Source: an uncultured Clostridia bacterium
Lineage (GTDB): Bacteria > Bacillota > Clostridia > TANB77 > CAG-508
Assembly (NCBI GenBank): GCA_949077355.1
Contig: CARUQW010000015.1
Span: 1-29,353 of the forward strand
Length of the DNA: 29,353 bases
Direction of reading: 5' to 3'
The position numbers and the translations under genes are program-made. The notes beneath the pieces are model-generated. The model ran no database searches. It was not told the DNA's origin and was given only the letters and a program-made list of their open reading frames with translations. This document shows, piece by piece, positions 7,953 through 16,383 of the stretch (position 1 is its first letter; each line of letters begins with the position of its first letter).

Positions 7953-9674
7953 TTATTTAGTATTAATCATGATTTCTGAAACAATTTCAACCTGCTCTTC
8001 TGTTGAACTGTAATGTTTCATTGTTACATTACTTCCCACTTTAAGTTGCACTTGTCTGCTGTTAATGGATATTGGTGAAATGTATAAATTAGGATCATTT
8101 TCTAATAAGAAGAAATAACATGTATCACCACTTTTAATTGCCTGGTAAATTTCTTCAATATTACCGCTTGTCTCTGTGATTTCCTTTGCTGTTTCCTCTT
8201 TTTCACTGTCCTGTTTTATACTTTCTTCTTGTATTTCATTGTCTGCCTTTCCTATTGTTTTCTTATATTGCATCAAAGCTTCTTTCAATGTTTCACCTTT
8301 TACAGCATTTGTATAGTTTTCTACATTTACCATTACATATGCCATATTGGTTTTTGCCTTGTCTTTTAATGCTAATATATAAGTTGGCACTCCTTCTACA
8401 TTAACGATAAGCGGATAACTCGATGTATATCCATAATTTTGAGTTAGTGACTCCGCTTGTTTTTGTGCTGTAGCTTCTTCTGCACCTTCTCCTGTATAAA
8501 ACTTAATAGTGCCTGTTTTAGCATTTGCTAATATGAATCCAACAGCTGATTCATCATTGCCAGAGGATGTAACACAAGTGAAAAATTCTACTCCGTCTTG
8601 TGTTTTCAGTGAATTATAGCCAGGGAAATAGGCATCATCATCATCGTCGTCGTCATCATCCTTATCTTCTTTTCCTCTATCTGCCCATTCATAAGAAAGA
8701 TTTTTTACTCCTTCCTTTTTTAAAATGGAATTTAAAAAACCATTTTTATAGGAATAATAAGCTTCGGCAAGATTCATCAGATAGTCTAGTGAATAAGCAT
8801 GGTCAATCCACTGGGGTAATTCTTCTGGTAATTTTTCTTCCAGTTCTCCTGTAGATGCATTTACAATAATGAATGACTTTACTATTTTTCCTCCAAATAC
8901 TCCTATCGTTGCTTCTTTTACCGGCACAATATAATAGGGTATTCCCTTTTCATCAATGTCAAATTGAAACTTATCAAAAATATAACTTGGATATTCTTTT
9001 CGTAAATATCTCTTTAAGTTTCTATCTCCTTTGGCTGACGGTGCATAGTTAATTGGTTCTTCCAACTTTACCAGTTCCGCTTTTTGTGTAATAGAATCTA
9101 CCATAACATAACCTGGTATTCCATAATTGTAGCTATTTCTTGCCTGAAAATATCCTTGATACTCTAATGGAGATAATCTGTATTCTTTTTCCTTATACGT
9201 AATCAAGTTATATTCATCATTTACTTCATATTGTGAAGTTCTCTCTAAGCTACCTATTGCTCTATTACCAAGTTTTTGTGCGGTTTCTACATCTAAAATC
9301 GGAAAACTTTCCATGTCGGAAACTTTGACAATATCTTCGGCAAAATTGCCCTCTTCGATATTAATCAAATTAGCATATCTTTTAGCATGAAGTATTCTGC
9401 TTGATAAAAATGCTCCTACGATTAATACAATAAAAGCCATTATGGCTATTCGGATGCTTATTGTTGTTACCGCATGTGAATCGCACCATTTCTCAGCTAT
9501 GCCAAATATAAAGAAGGCTGCTATACCAACTATTACGATGTAGGAATACAATCCTTCTGACCGTAAATTCATGGCTGGTTTAAACAACCATTTAAAATAT
9601 ACGGCTACAAGAATCACCAATATTGTTCCTATTATCCGCGCTACTCCAATGTTTGTTTCTCTACTTTGTTTCAT
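7953..9674 (-). CDS. Multi-pass membrane protein with large C-terminal domain, poly-Asp tract
   Basis: I do not recognise a named family. Three hydrophobic segments are visible near the N-terminus (about residues 13-31, 42-60 and 70-92), followed by a soluble part of about 480 residues, probably extracytoplasmic. That part has blocks such as PYYIVPVKEA, FIIVNASTGELEE and GFILANAKTGTIKFY. These resemble PepSY-like beta segments, so the domain may be a repeated PepSY-type fold; this is inference. A run of nine Asp (codons at 8660-8634) follows KEDK. The start ATG 9674 follows AGGTGG, and a good promoter lies upstream. No obvious signal-peptide cleavage site is seen. It stands alone between the pfl terminator and the hairpin cluster. 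Confidence 0.8.
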   Translation of the reverse strand: MKQSRETNIGVARIIGTILVILVAVYFKWLFKPAMNLRSEGLYSYIVIVGIAAFFIFGIAEKWCDSHAVTTISIRIAIMAFIVLIVGAFLSSRILHAKRYANLINIEEGNFAEDIVKVSDMESFPILDVETAQKLGNRAIGSLERTSQYEVNDEYNLITYKEKEYRLSPLEYQGYFQARNSYNYGIPGYVMVDSITQKAELVKLEEPINYAPSAKGDRNLKRYLRKEYPSYIFDKFQFDIDEKGIPYYIVPVKEATIGVFGGKIVKSFIIVNASTGELEEKLPEELPQWIDHAYSLDYLMNLAEAYYSYKNGFLNSILKKEGVKNLSYEWADRGKEDKDDDDDDDDDAYFPGYNSLKTQDGVEFFTCVTSSGNDESAVGFILANAKTGTIKFYTGEGAEEATAQKQAESLTQNYGYTSSYPLIVNVEGVPTYILALKDKAKTNMAYVMVNVENYTNAVKGETLKEALMQYKKTIGKADNEIQEESIKQDSEKEETAKEITETSGNIEEIYQAIKSGDTCYFFLLENDPNLYISPISINSRQVQLKVGSNVTMKHYSSTEEQVEIVSEIMINTK

Positions 9675-9729
9675 AAAACCACCTTTCTGGGCATTGCCCT
9701 TTCTGTTTTTCTATAGTTACTACTCTTTT

Positions 9730-9758
9730 ATTATACCATAGTTTTACATAATTTTCAA
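9730..9758 (-). promoter_or_regulatory. Promoter of the poly-Asp membrane protein gene
   Basis: On minus, TTGAAA (9758-9753), a 17-bp spacer ending in TATGG, then TATAAT (9735-9730). The leader is about 50 nt. Confidence 0.7.
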
Positions 9759-9770
9759 ATTTGATTGCAC

Positions 9771-9845
9771 GACGAACAATAGGGGCTTGATTAAAGTTAT
9801 CTATATTATAAATTATCTCTTTCAAGCCCCGTTAAATTGTTCGTC
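9771..9845. repeat. Nested inverted repeat, GGGGCTTGA family
   Basis: GACGAACAAT (9771-9780) pairs with ATTGTTCGTC (9836-9845). Inside it GGGGCTTGA (9782-9790) pairs with TCAAGCCCC (9822-9830). The inner words TTAAAGTT and GTTAAATT recur around the hairpin at 22705-22736, so the two are related. Its role is unknown; it lies upstream of the poly-Asp protein promoter. Confidence 0.6.
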
Positions 9846-9848
9846 CGC

Positions 9849-9872
9849 GAAAAAATTCTTTAGAATTTTTTC
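9849..9872. repeat. 11-bp-arm AT-rich hairpin
   Basis: GAAAAAATTCT (9849-9859) and AGAATTTTTTC (9862-9872) form a perfect stem with a two-base loop. It is the second of four hairpins in this gap. No clear function. Confidence 0.45.
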
Positions 9873-9883
9873 TGTGGAATGTA

Positions 9884-9931
9884 TTTTTGTTGTATAGGTA
9901 AAAATCTTTGATTTTTCCTATACAACAAAAA
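9884..9931. repeat. 22-bp stem-loop with one bulge
   Basis: The left arm 9884-9906 (TTTTTGTTGTATAGG then AAAATC) pairs with 9910-9931 apart from one extra T at 9899. The loop is three bases. A and T runs flank it on both sides, so it could end transcription in either direction. Confidence 0.55.
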
Positions 9932-9963
9932 AATGAGACAAAGAAGGACTATCCCTTTGTCTC
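9927..9963 (-). terminator. Intrinsic terminator of the winged-helix gene
   Basis: On minus, GAGACAAAG and CTTTGTCTC (9963-9955 with 9943-9935) pair around an 11-base loop and are followed by ATTTTTTT. It begins 7 nt after the stop codon at 9970. Confidence 0.8.
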
Positions 9964-9969
9964 ATTTCA

Positions 9970-10906
9970 TTACATTCCTAATAATTTTAATTCAATATTT
10001 TCCATCTTGTATTTACCATCTACTAGTTTGAATTCTACTAATGTATCTTCCAATGTTTCTTTATTTTGTCTTAGGTCTGTTGTGAAATATAATTTAATTT
10101 GTGGAATTTCTACTTGATTGGTTATAATTTCTCTAAATGTTTCTGCCATATTTTTTTCATCTTCACAGACAAAGATTAATTGTGGAATTCCGCTAAATCC
10201 AGAATCTCCTGGTACAAAGTTTTCATAGAAATCTTTATATAATCTTACTTTTTCTACTGCTTTTTTTTGCCAATCTGGTTCTCTTCTGATTACTTCAAAG
10301 ACAAATTGAATGGATTTATTGTTTTTCGTTAATTTTACACTTCCTCCTGTTGCTTTGAAAACCTTTCCTGCTACTTTAGCAGTAATGGCTGGTTTTACAA
10401 CATAACTATCAAATGCTTTTACTTTTCTTAGATAAGCAATTAATGTTTGGTTTCCAGCTAGTCTTTTCTTAATCATTGGAACTGGCTTTGTATTGTCTGA
10501 TGGTTGCCATTTACAATCGATTTCTTTTGAATTTAATAAGTATTTACCCATTTTTTCTAGGCAATAAATTCGATAAATTCCTTTTCCTTCATCGGAAGTA
10601 AAGTAATATCTTGTTAAAATCTTAGATTTTACAAGTTGATCCAATTTATTATTTAATTTGTCTTGAGATTTTGGGTCAATTCCCTTAATTTCTAACATTT
10701 GGTATAATTGTCTTGAGGTAATAAATTCAAATTCATTTACTAAATCTAAAATAGCAAAATGAATTTCATTGATGTGTCCTATGTCAATTTTGTGTACAAT
10801 TTGATTCATAGATACATATCCGGTCTTTTCCATCAAATGTTTTGATTTCACCTTCTCTGATGGCAAAAGGTGATACTTGTGCTTTAATTTGGTTATCTTC
10901 AACCAT
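9970..10906 (-). CDS. Winged-helix protein, replication-relaxation-like (apparent N-terminal frameshift)
   Basis: The middle has a winged-helix domain (INEIHFAILDLVNEFEFITSRQLY, then LVKSKILTRYYF and GIYRIYCLEKMGKYLL). A mixed alpha/beta C-terminal part follows, with FVFEVIRREPDWQKKAVEKV, which recalls the replication-relaxation (Replic_Relax) family. That family match is from memory and only moderate. The frame that stays open to the stop begins with a TTG at 10902. The best start signal is instead GAGGGGG (10920-10914) then ATG 10906, in a different frame, giving MVEDNQIKAQVSPFAIREGE and on to FDGKD. Removing one base at 10822/10823 (CCGG) joins this to GYVSMNQIVHK, total about 311 residues. 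The coordinates given assume this joined form. A 24-bp dyad lies just upstream and may be an autoregulatory operator. Confidence 0.7.
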
Positions 10907-10921
10907 TTTAATTCCCCCTCT

Positions 10922-10945
10922 CTGATATGTTAATTACAATATCAG
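10922..10945. promoter_or_regulatory. 24-bp dyad upstream of the winged-helix gene
   Basis: CTGATAT-gt-TAATTA-ca-ATATCAG: 10 of 12 base pairs are symmetric. It ends right at the ribosome site of the winged-helix gene. Position and symmetry fit an operator for that DNA-binding protein, or an mRNA hairpin next to the ribosome site. Confidence 0.45.
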
Positions 10946-10958
10946 TAAATTTAAATAC

Positions 10959-11762
10959 TTAAACAATTAATAGTTTTATCTTTTTTCTTTCGTTATCTAT
11001 TTTCTTAATATAGACATCTACTGTTTGTCCATAATTAAGACCTTCTTCATATTCTGCCATTCCTACTAGATTGGGAGTTAGCTCAACAAAAATTCCATTT
11101 TTGTTTTTTTCAGTCTCTCTTACAATTCCTTTTGCTTTAATGCCTGGTGTAAACATTTTCGCATTTTCTTCCCAGGTGCCCAATGTTTCTTTATAAGATA
11201 GAACTACTTTTCCAGACTCCCTATCTATTGATTTTACCACAATTTTTACTTTTTGTCCAATATTTAGCCTTTCAAATGGACTTTTTATTCTGGCAATAGA
11301 TAAATCTTCAATATGTGCTAGCCCTACAACGCCTCCTCCAATTTCAATAAAAGCACCATATGGCTTGATACTTTTTACAATTCCTGTTATCTTTTCCCCT
11401 TCTTTTAAGTCATTTTTGACCCATTCTAAAGCTTCTTTTTGTACTTCTTTTCTCGATACAATCACGTGGTCTGAATCTTGAGTGTCCTTTATTTTAAATT
11501 GTACGAATTTATGCACTTTTCCTGTACATAAATTTGTTTTTGGTAATCCATTTTCATCGATATTAATCGCTTCTATTTCTTGTCTTGGCATGATACCTGT
11601 TAATCCATTTTCAAATTGAATATGTAAGTTATAGTCTTTATCACATTCTTTTACTAATCCTTGCAGCACTTCCTTAGTATTTCTGTAGTTCTCTATATTC
11701 TTAGAGTTTAATTCTGTAATCTCGTTATTCCAACCTTCGGGTTTGAATTTTAAAGTATTCAT
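10959..11762 (-). CDS. S1-domain RNA-binding protein (ribosomal protein S1-like)
   Basis: Contains three S1-type OB domains. Residues about 32-105 (GLVKECDKDYNLHIQFENGLTGIMP) are diverged. Residues about 122-192 (GEKITGIVKSIKPYGAFIEI, then GLAHIEDLS and FERLNIGQKVKIVVKSID) are a canonical S1 repeat. Residues about 205-265 (GIKAKGIVRETEKNKNGIFVEL) are a weaker third. Such proteins bind single-stranded RNA; clostridial members act around the ribosome, but this one is shorter than true S1 and its exact role is unknown. The start ATG 11762 follows AAAGGAGA. It lies 48 nt after the RluB-type gene and precedes the winged-helix gene, in one orientation, so the three may be cotranscribed. Confidence 0.85.
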   Translation of the reverse strand: MNTLKFKPEGWNNEITELNSKNIENYRNTKEVLQGLVKECDKDYNLHIQFENGLTGIMPRQEIEAINIDENGLPKTNLCTGKVHKFVQFKIKDTQDSDHVIVSRKEVQKEALEWVKNDLKEGEKITGIVKSIKPYGAFIEIGGGVVGLAHIEDLSIARIKSPFERLNIGQKVKIVVKSIDRESGKVVLSYKETLGTWEENAKMFTPGIKAKGIVRETEKNKNGIFVELTPNLVGMAEYEEGLNYGQTVDVYIKKIDNERKKIKLLIV

Positions 11763-11810
11763 TTGTTTCTTTTCTCCTTTTTGTCCTTGGTTTGTTTTAT
11801 TATATATTTT

Positions 11811-12548
11811 TTATTTTTTCTTTTCAATAGTCCCTGCTAAAATTCTTTTTATTTCTTCTTGTCTTAAATATCTCCATTTTCCAAGTGGCAAATCTTTTAT
11901 ACCAATACCTGCTATTTTGCTTCTATGTAAAGCTAATACTTTATGTCCTATTGCCTCACACATTTTACGAACCTGCCTGTTTTTCCCCTCATGAATTGTA
12001 ATTTCCAATCTAGATTGGTCTTTTTCTTCCTCTGTTTTTAAAATTTTAACATTCGCTGGTCTTGTTGTGTAATCCTCGATTTTTATTCCTTTTCTTAACT
12101 GTTCTACCGATTCTTTTTGGACGATTCCTTTTATTGTAACTGTATATGTTTTTTCTATTTCATGTTTTGGATGAGTCACTTGATATACAAAATCTCCATC
12201 ATTCGTTAATAGCAATGCACCAGAAGTATACATATCTAGCCTTCCCACTGGAACAATTCTTTCCTTCACTTTAACTAAATCTAATATAGAATCTCGATTA
12301 AATTGATCTTTGGCTGTTGTAACATATCCAATTGGTTTATTGCATAAAATATACACTTTTTTATCTTGTACAGTTATTATTTTTTCATCATATTTTATAA
12401 TATCTTTTTCTGGATTAATTTTTGTTCCTAATTCTGTAACTATTTTGTTATTAACCCTTACTTTTCCTTGCTGTATTAACTCTTCAGCTTTTCTTCTAGA
12501 TGCCACTCCTGCCGCTGCTAGATACTTTTGCAATCTCATTTCTTCCAT
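11811..12548 (-). CDS. rluB: Pseudouridine synthase, RluB/RsuA family
   Basis: Isomerises a specific uridine in ribosomal RNA. An N-terminal S4 RNA-binding domain (RLQKYLAAAGVASRRKAEELI and RVNNKIV) is followed by the synthase domain with the catalytic Asp in VGRLDMYTSGALLLTNDG. The ending HEGKNRQVRKMCEAIGHKV and LHRSKI is characteristic of the RluB/RluE/RsuA group. Its length of 245 residues is normal. The start ATG 12548 follows AGGAAAGG and overlaps the end of the upstream gene by 13 nt, indicating translational coupling. Which rRNA site it modifies (23S helix 89 for RluB) cannot be settled from sequence alone, so the symbol marks the subfamily. Confidence 0.93.
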   Translation of the reverse strand: MEEMRLQKYLAAAGVASRRKAEELIQQGKVRVNNKIVTELGTKINPEKDIIKYDEKIITVQDKKVYILCNKPIGYVTTAKDQFNRDSILDLVKVKERIVPVGRLDMYTSGALLLTNDGDFVYQVTHPKHEIEKTYTVTIKGIVQKESVEQLRKGIKIEDYTTRPANVKILKTEEEKDQSRLEITIHEGKNRQVRKMCEAIGHKVLALHRSKIAGIGIKDLPLGKWRYLRQEEIKRILAGTIEKKK

Positions 12549-13231
12549 AGCCTTTCCTCTAATTTCTCTTTTATAAAATCAACGCTTTCTTTTAATTTTC
12601 CTAGTAGCTCTTCTCTTGTAAAGATTTGATAACTACCTTCTTCATCTTTTTTATCTTGTACTATTTTTTGGATATAAGCAATCGTATTTTTTATATCACT
12701 ATCTGTAAATTCAAATTCTTCCAGTTCTTTGCTATATCTGCTTATCTTGTCATCATAAATTGGTGCCACTATCTCTTCTTTATTTTTTAGATAATTTGTA
12801 AAATTCCTAAAGTCTTTTTGTTTTATCCTCACAGCTTCATCCCATTTTACAATCTTATGATTCTCATTTTTTAATTTTATCTTTACTAAGTTTTTTTCCT
12901 TGTCGAAGTTTTCAAAATAATTTTTATAGGTATATTGATTCCAAAAATAATCTGTTAATAGATGACAATAATATCCTTTTATAATGGGATTTTTCATCTT
13001 ATTTTGGTATTGTTCTTTAAATTTTTGAATATTCGGTAATGATATTGTAATTCCGTTTATAATTTGTTTTTTAGGATAATGTGTTTGATAGTCTTTCACG
13101 ATTTTGGATACTTCTTTAAGATTGTATCCTTCTAAAATATCTGGCATAATATTAGCAAAAATAAATTCATTTTTTTCACAATCTTGCTCTATTTGATTTG
13201 CTGTAACAAAATGTGTAATCCATGATGGCAT
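12536..13231 (-). CDS. Zinc-dependent phospholipase C-like protein
   Basis: A 231-residue cytoplasmic protein. The start MPSWITHFVTANQI, the FANIMPDIL segment and YYCHLLTDYFW (His and Asp in a helix) fit the pattern of the zinc-dependent phospholipase C-like fold seen in many short Firmicute proteins. It lacks a signal peptide, so it is unlikely to be a secreted toxin-type phospholipase. The substrate is unknown. ATG 13231 follows GGGGGAG and lies 2 nt after the RluD stop codon, so the two genes are translationally coupled. This coupling to rRNA-modification genes is the only functional hint. Similarity to HD-type hydrolases is an alternative reading. Confidence 0.65.
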   Translation of the reverse strand: MPSWITHFVTANQIEQDCEKNEFIFANIMPDILEGYNLKEVSKIVKDYQTHYPKKQIINGITISLPNIQKFKEQYQNKMKNPIIKGYYCHLLTDYFWNQYTYKNYFENFDKEKNLVKIKLKNENHKIVKWDEAVRIKQKDFRNFTNYLKNKEEIVAPIYDDKISRYSKELEEFEFTDSDIKNTIAYIQKIVQDKKDEEGSYQIFTREELLGKLKESVDFIKEKLEERLWKK

Positions 13232-13233
13232 TT

Positions 13234-14145
13234 TTACTCCCCCTTCAACTTATCTAACATGTCTTGAAAATATTCTGGCAATTTAGCTTCCAAAAACATT
13301 TCCTTTTGATTGATTGGATGTTTGAATTTTAGACTTTTCGCATGCAAGCATTGCCCTTGGATTCCCCATTCATTTTTACCATTTGAATAGGTCGTATCTC
13401 CTATGATTGGATATCCAATTTGGGATAAATGTACTCTTATTTGATGCGTTCTTCCTGTTTCTATTTTTACTTCTAACAGAGTACAATTATGTTTTGGATA
13501 TCTTTCGATTACCTTAAAATGGGTAATTGCTTCTTTTCCATTTTTGGTTACTGCCATCTTTTTTCTGTCTTTTGCGCTTCTTCCAATTGGCATATTAATC
13601 GTCGCTTCATTTTCTTTTACGATTCCTCTTACCATTGCTATATATGTTTTTTTCACTTCATGATTTTTAATTTGTTCACTTAGATGAATATGGGCTTTAT
13701 CATTTTTCGCAACAATTAAAATTCCAGAGGTATCTTTATCAATTCTGTGTACAATTCCTGGTCTAATTTCTCCTCCAATTCCAGATAGAGAATCTTTGCA
13801 AATAGCCATAATAGCATTTACTAGCGTTCCATCTGGATTTCCATTTGCTGGGTGTACTACCATTCCTTTTGGTTTATTCACAACAATAATATCTTTATCT
13901 TCATAGATAATTTCTACTGGAATATCTTGTGCTTTTAATTCTATTTCTTTCGGTTCTTCTTGTTCTAGACTGATTTCATCATTTTCCTGTATTTTGTAAG
14001 ATGCCTTTGTCTTTTTTCTATTGACTAAAATCTTCTCTTCCTCGATTAATCTTTGAACAGAAACTCTTGAAATCTCTTCTTTTTCAGCTAAATAACGATC
14101 AATTCGATTATTTTCTTCTTCCTTTTTTACTACAAAAGTTCTCAA
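13234..14145 (-). CDS. rluD: Large-subunit pseudouridine synthase, RluD/RluC family
   Basis: Makes pseudouridines in 23S rRNA. An N-terminal S4 domain (RIDRYLAEKEEISRVSVQRLI, then VNRKKTKASYKIQ) precedes the synthase domain with catalytic Asp in GIVHRIDKDTSGILIVAKND. The C-terminal part KIETGRTHQIRVHLSQIGYPIIGD is typical. Its 303 residues match the family. The start is TTG 14145, 7-8 nt after AGGAAA; no ATG fits better. It follows lspA by 26 nt, the same lspA-rluD order seen in many Firmicutes. Confidence 0.94.
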   Translation of the reverse strand: MRTFVVKKEEENNRIDRYLAEKEEISRVSVQRLIEEEKILVNRKKTKASYKIQENDEISLEQEEPKEIELKAQDIPVEIIYEDKDIIVVNKPKGMVVHPANGNPDGTLVNAIMAICKDSLSGIGGEIRPGIVHRIDKDTSGILIVAKNDKAHIHLSEQIKNHEVKKTYIAMVRGIVKENEATINMPIGRSAKDRKKMAVTKNGKEAITHFKVIERYPKHNCTLLEVKIETGRTHQIRVHLSQIGYPIIGDTTYSNGKNEWGIQGQCLHAKSLKFKHPINQKEMFLEAKLPEYFQDMLDKLKGE

Positions 14146-14171
14146 ATTTCGTTTCCTTCCCTTCTTTTGGC

Positions 14172-14687
14172 TTAATGTTTATTCCACTCTTTTACCGTAA
14201 ATCCTGCAAATATGGCTGCCACTGCTATCCAGCCAACTAATACAAAAATATCTGCTAGATTAAAAATTGGTAACCAATTGGTAACTTGTCCAAAGTCAAT
14301 AAATTCTGTCACATATCCTCTTATTACTCTTTCTATCACATTAGAAATGCCACCAGCTAAGATAAAGCTTAAAAATATTTTAAATCTTCTATCGACAAAT
14401 TGATTTTGTGTTGTCATGAATTTAAAAATTACCCCTAAAATAACAATATTGGTTGCTACATACATAATTGTTGAATTAGAACCTATTCCATAGGCTGCAT
14501 TTCTATTTTGACTTACTTTAAAATCTAAAATTCCTGGAATGACATTAATTTCTCCTATGCTTTGAATCCAAATTTTAAGAATCTGGTCAATTACCACAAT
14601 CGTTATTAGGATACTAATTAATACAATAAATTCTTTGCTTAATTTTTTCTCTTTTTTTATCAAAGCCTTCCCTTTTTCGTCTTCCAT
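14172..14687 (-). CDS. lspA: Lipoprotein signal peptidase (signal peptidase II)
   Basis: An aspartic protease in the membrane that removes signal peptides from diacylated prolipoproteins. Four membrane segments are visible (about residues 21-41, 72-90, 100-118 and 142-163). The conserved blocks are VIDQILKIW, KVSQNRNAAYGI, GGISNVIERVIRGYVTEFIDF and FNLADIFVLVG; the two catalytic Asp are in the last two. An extra charged N-terminus of about 20 residues (EDEKGKALIKKEKKLSKEF) precedes the first segment. The start ATG 14687 follows AAGGA and lies 2 nt after the upstream membrane-protein gene, so they form an operon. Confidence 0.95.
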   Translation of the reverse strand: MEDEKGKALIKKEKKLSKEFIVLISILITIVVIDQILKIWIQSIGEINVIPGILDFKVSQNRNAAYGIGSNSTIMYVATNIVILGVIFKFMTTQNQFVDRRFKIFLSFILAGGISNVIERVIRGYVTEFIDFGQVTNWLPIFNLADIFVLVGWIAVAAIFAGFTVKEWNKH

Positions 14688-14689
14688 TT

Positions 14690-16339
14690 TTATCCTTCTT
14701 TCTTTATTTCATACACTACAAATTGCTCGTCTTGGTATAATTCTTTGTATTTATTTTTTTCTGTTTTTGTAATAATCATATTCATTTTTGAATTTTTATA
14801 AGCAATTATATGTGTAATGTCATATTTTTCGAAGGTATCTCCATAAAATTTTCCAATACTAGAAGTATCAATAAAATCTGAAAAAATATCTTCTTCTTTT
14901 CCACTAAATTCTGGTGCATATAAATCTGCTCTTGAATCAATAAATACTGGGATTCCTCTAAATATCATATAACTTCCATAATTATATTCATTATAAAATC
15001 TGGCTGTTCCTAAGTCAATATTTTCTAAAATGAAATCAGAAGCCTTGACTGGATATGTTTTTTCATCAACAAATTTATCTTTTAATTTGTCTTTTCCTAA
15101 GTAATAACTGATTCCCAACATAACACCAATTATGATAACAATTCCTATTTTATTACAAATTTTGTCTAAAATTTCTTCTTCTTTGTATTTTACATAAATA
15201 TTCATTAACTGCATTAATAGTCGGTTTAGAATAATCGAACCTACAATTGTAAACATGGTTATTTGTCTTCTAGAACCTAACATCAAATAACATAGTCCAC
15301 CTACCATAAATAAATCGCTTAATCTAATTTTTGCCTTTGTAAAAATTAGTATCGCTAAAAATAAAATGATTGTACATATTGCCTCTGTGCTATTGGCTAA
15401 TGTCATTGGCAAATGTTCATTAATGTTTTGGGTAGTATTTCCTTGCATTGTTTTTGCTAAATAGGTATATGGCGTTGTTCCTAATGGTGTCATTAATCCT
15501 GTTAATAGGCATATTATCATGATTACAATTAACCATTTTACATTTGAATTTTTTGTAAATTGAATCTTGTATGGATTTTGTAATTCTTTGGTTCTTTTTA
15601 CTTTTATTTTATCTATTTTTCCTTCTAATTCTTTTAATTCCTTTTTTAATGTTTCTATTTTTTCTTCTTGTCCTACTTTTTTCATCATTTTCTTTATTTT
15701 TCTTTTAAGTGAGATTACTTCTAGTTTTCGATAGATAATCATGTCTGCTAATAAAGCAAGTACATATTCTGCTATATATGGTAAATATAGAACAAAATAG
15801 AATGGAAATACTGCTACATGTAAGTTTGCAATGGCAAGTGGTATACTAATTAAACCAATTGCATAACGTTTTTTCTTCGTTTCTATAAATTTTTCAATAA
15901 AGTAAATTGTTAAAGCAAATAAAATAAAGGTTACTAATTGTGCTCTTGCTGCTATATATCCTCTTAATATATACATGACCGCTATGGTGATGACAAAAGA
16001 AAACATTTGATTTTTGACCAGTTTTCTATTAACGCCATAGATTGTTATTCCTAAAATTACAGATAAGATACAGGTTGTTATATAAATTCCTGTAAACCCA
16101 AATGCTTGGTAAATAAAATAAGTAATCAAATCATATCCCCAATGTGGATAGGTATATCCTAAATTTTCATGCCATGAAAATGGGTCTTTTCCATCTATTC
16201 CATATTGTGCTATATGTTCTCCCACTTTTATGGTATAATAGGTATCATTTTGAAAAGTTACTGGGGTTAATGCTATACAAAAAATAGCAATTAGAACAAT
16301 CGCTAATATTGTAATTTTAACAGATTTCTTTTTCTCCAC
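14690..16339 (-). CDS. Polytopic membrane protein, GT-C-glycosyltransferase-like
   Basis: 549 residues with about ten hydrophobic segments. An early loop has NDTYYTIKVGEHIAQYG and DPFSWHENLGYTYPHWGYDL; acidic and His residues in the first loop are usual for GT-C enzymes. A cytoplasmic Lys/Glu-rich coiled-coil insert (about residues 205-255) splits the membrane part. The C-terminal soluble domain has YNEYNYGSYMIFRGIPVFIDSRADLYAPE, a motif I associate with uncharacterised clostridial GT-C-like proteins. It may transfer a sugar from a lipid carrier to a surface acceptor, but substrate and activity are unknown. Start is GTG 16339 after AGAGGAA. It is the first gene of the lspA-rluD run. Confidence 0.7.
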   Translation of the reverse strand: MEKKKSVKITILAIVLIAIFCIALTPVTFQNDTYYTIKVGEHIAQYGIDGKDPFSWHENLGYTYPHWGYDLITYFIYQAFGFTGIYITTCILSVILGITIYGVNRKLVKNQMFSFVITIAVMYILRGYIAARAQLVTFILFALTIYFIEKFIETKKKRYAIGLISIPLAIANLHVAVFPFYFVLYLPYIAEYVLALLADMIIYRKLEVISLKRKIKKMMKKVGQEEKIETLKKELKELEGKIDKIKVKRTKELQNPYKIQFTKNSNVKWLIVIMIICLLTGLMTPLGTTPYTYLAKTMQGNTTQNINEHLPMTLANSTEAICTIILFLAILIFTKAKIRLSDLFMVGGLCYLMLGSRRQITMFTIVGSIILNRLLMQLMNIYVKYKEEEILDKICNKIGIVIIIGVMLGISYYLGKDKLKDKFVDEKTYPVKASDFILENIDLGTARFYNEYNYGSYMIFRGIPVFIDSRADLYAPEFSGKEEDIFSDFIDTSSIGKFYGDTFEKYDITHIIAYKNSKMNMIITKTEKNKYKELYQDEQFVVYEIKKEG

Positions 16340-16383
16340 AAATAATTCCTCTTTTCTTTTTTTGTTTTTTCCAATTATATCAA

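Noticed and set aside
8600..8854. Plus-strand frame with a His/Arg-rich run (HHHHRRRHH)
   Set aside because: It is the antisense reading of the nine-Asp tract of the minus-strand gene; no start signal.
12310..12576. Plus-strand 88-codon open frame opposite the RluB-type gene
   Set aside because: Shadow of a clear minus-strand gene; no ribosome site.
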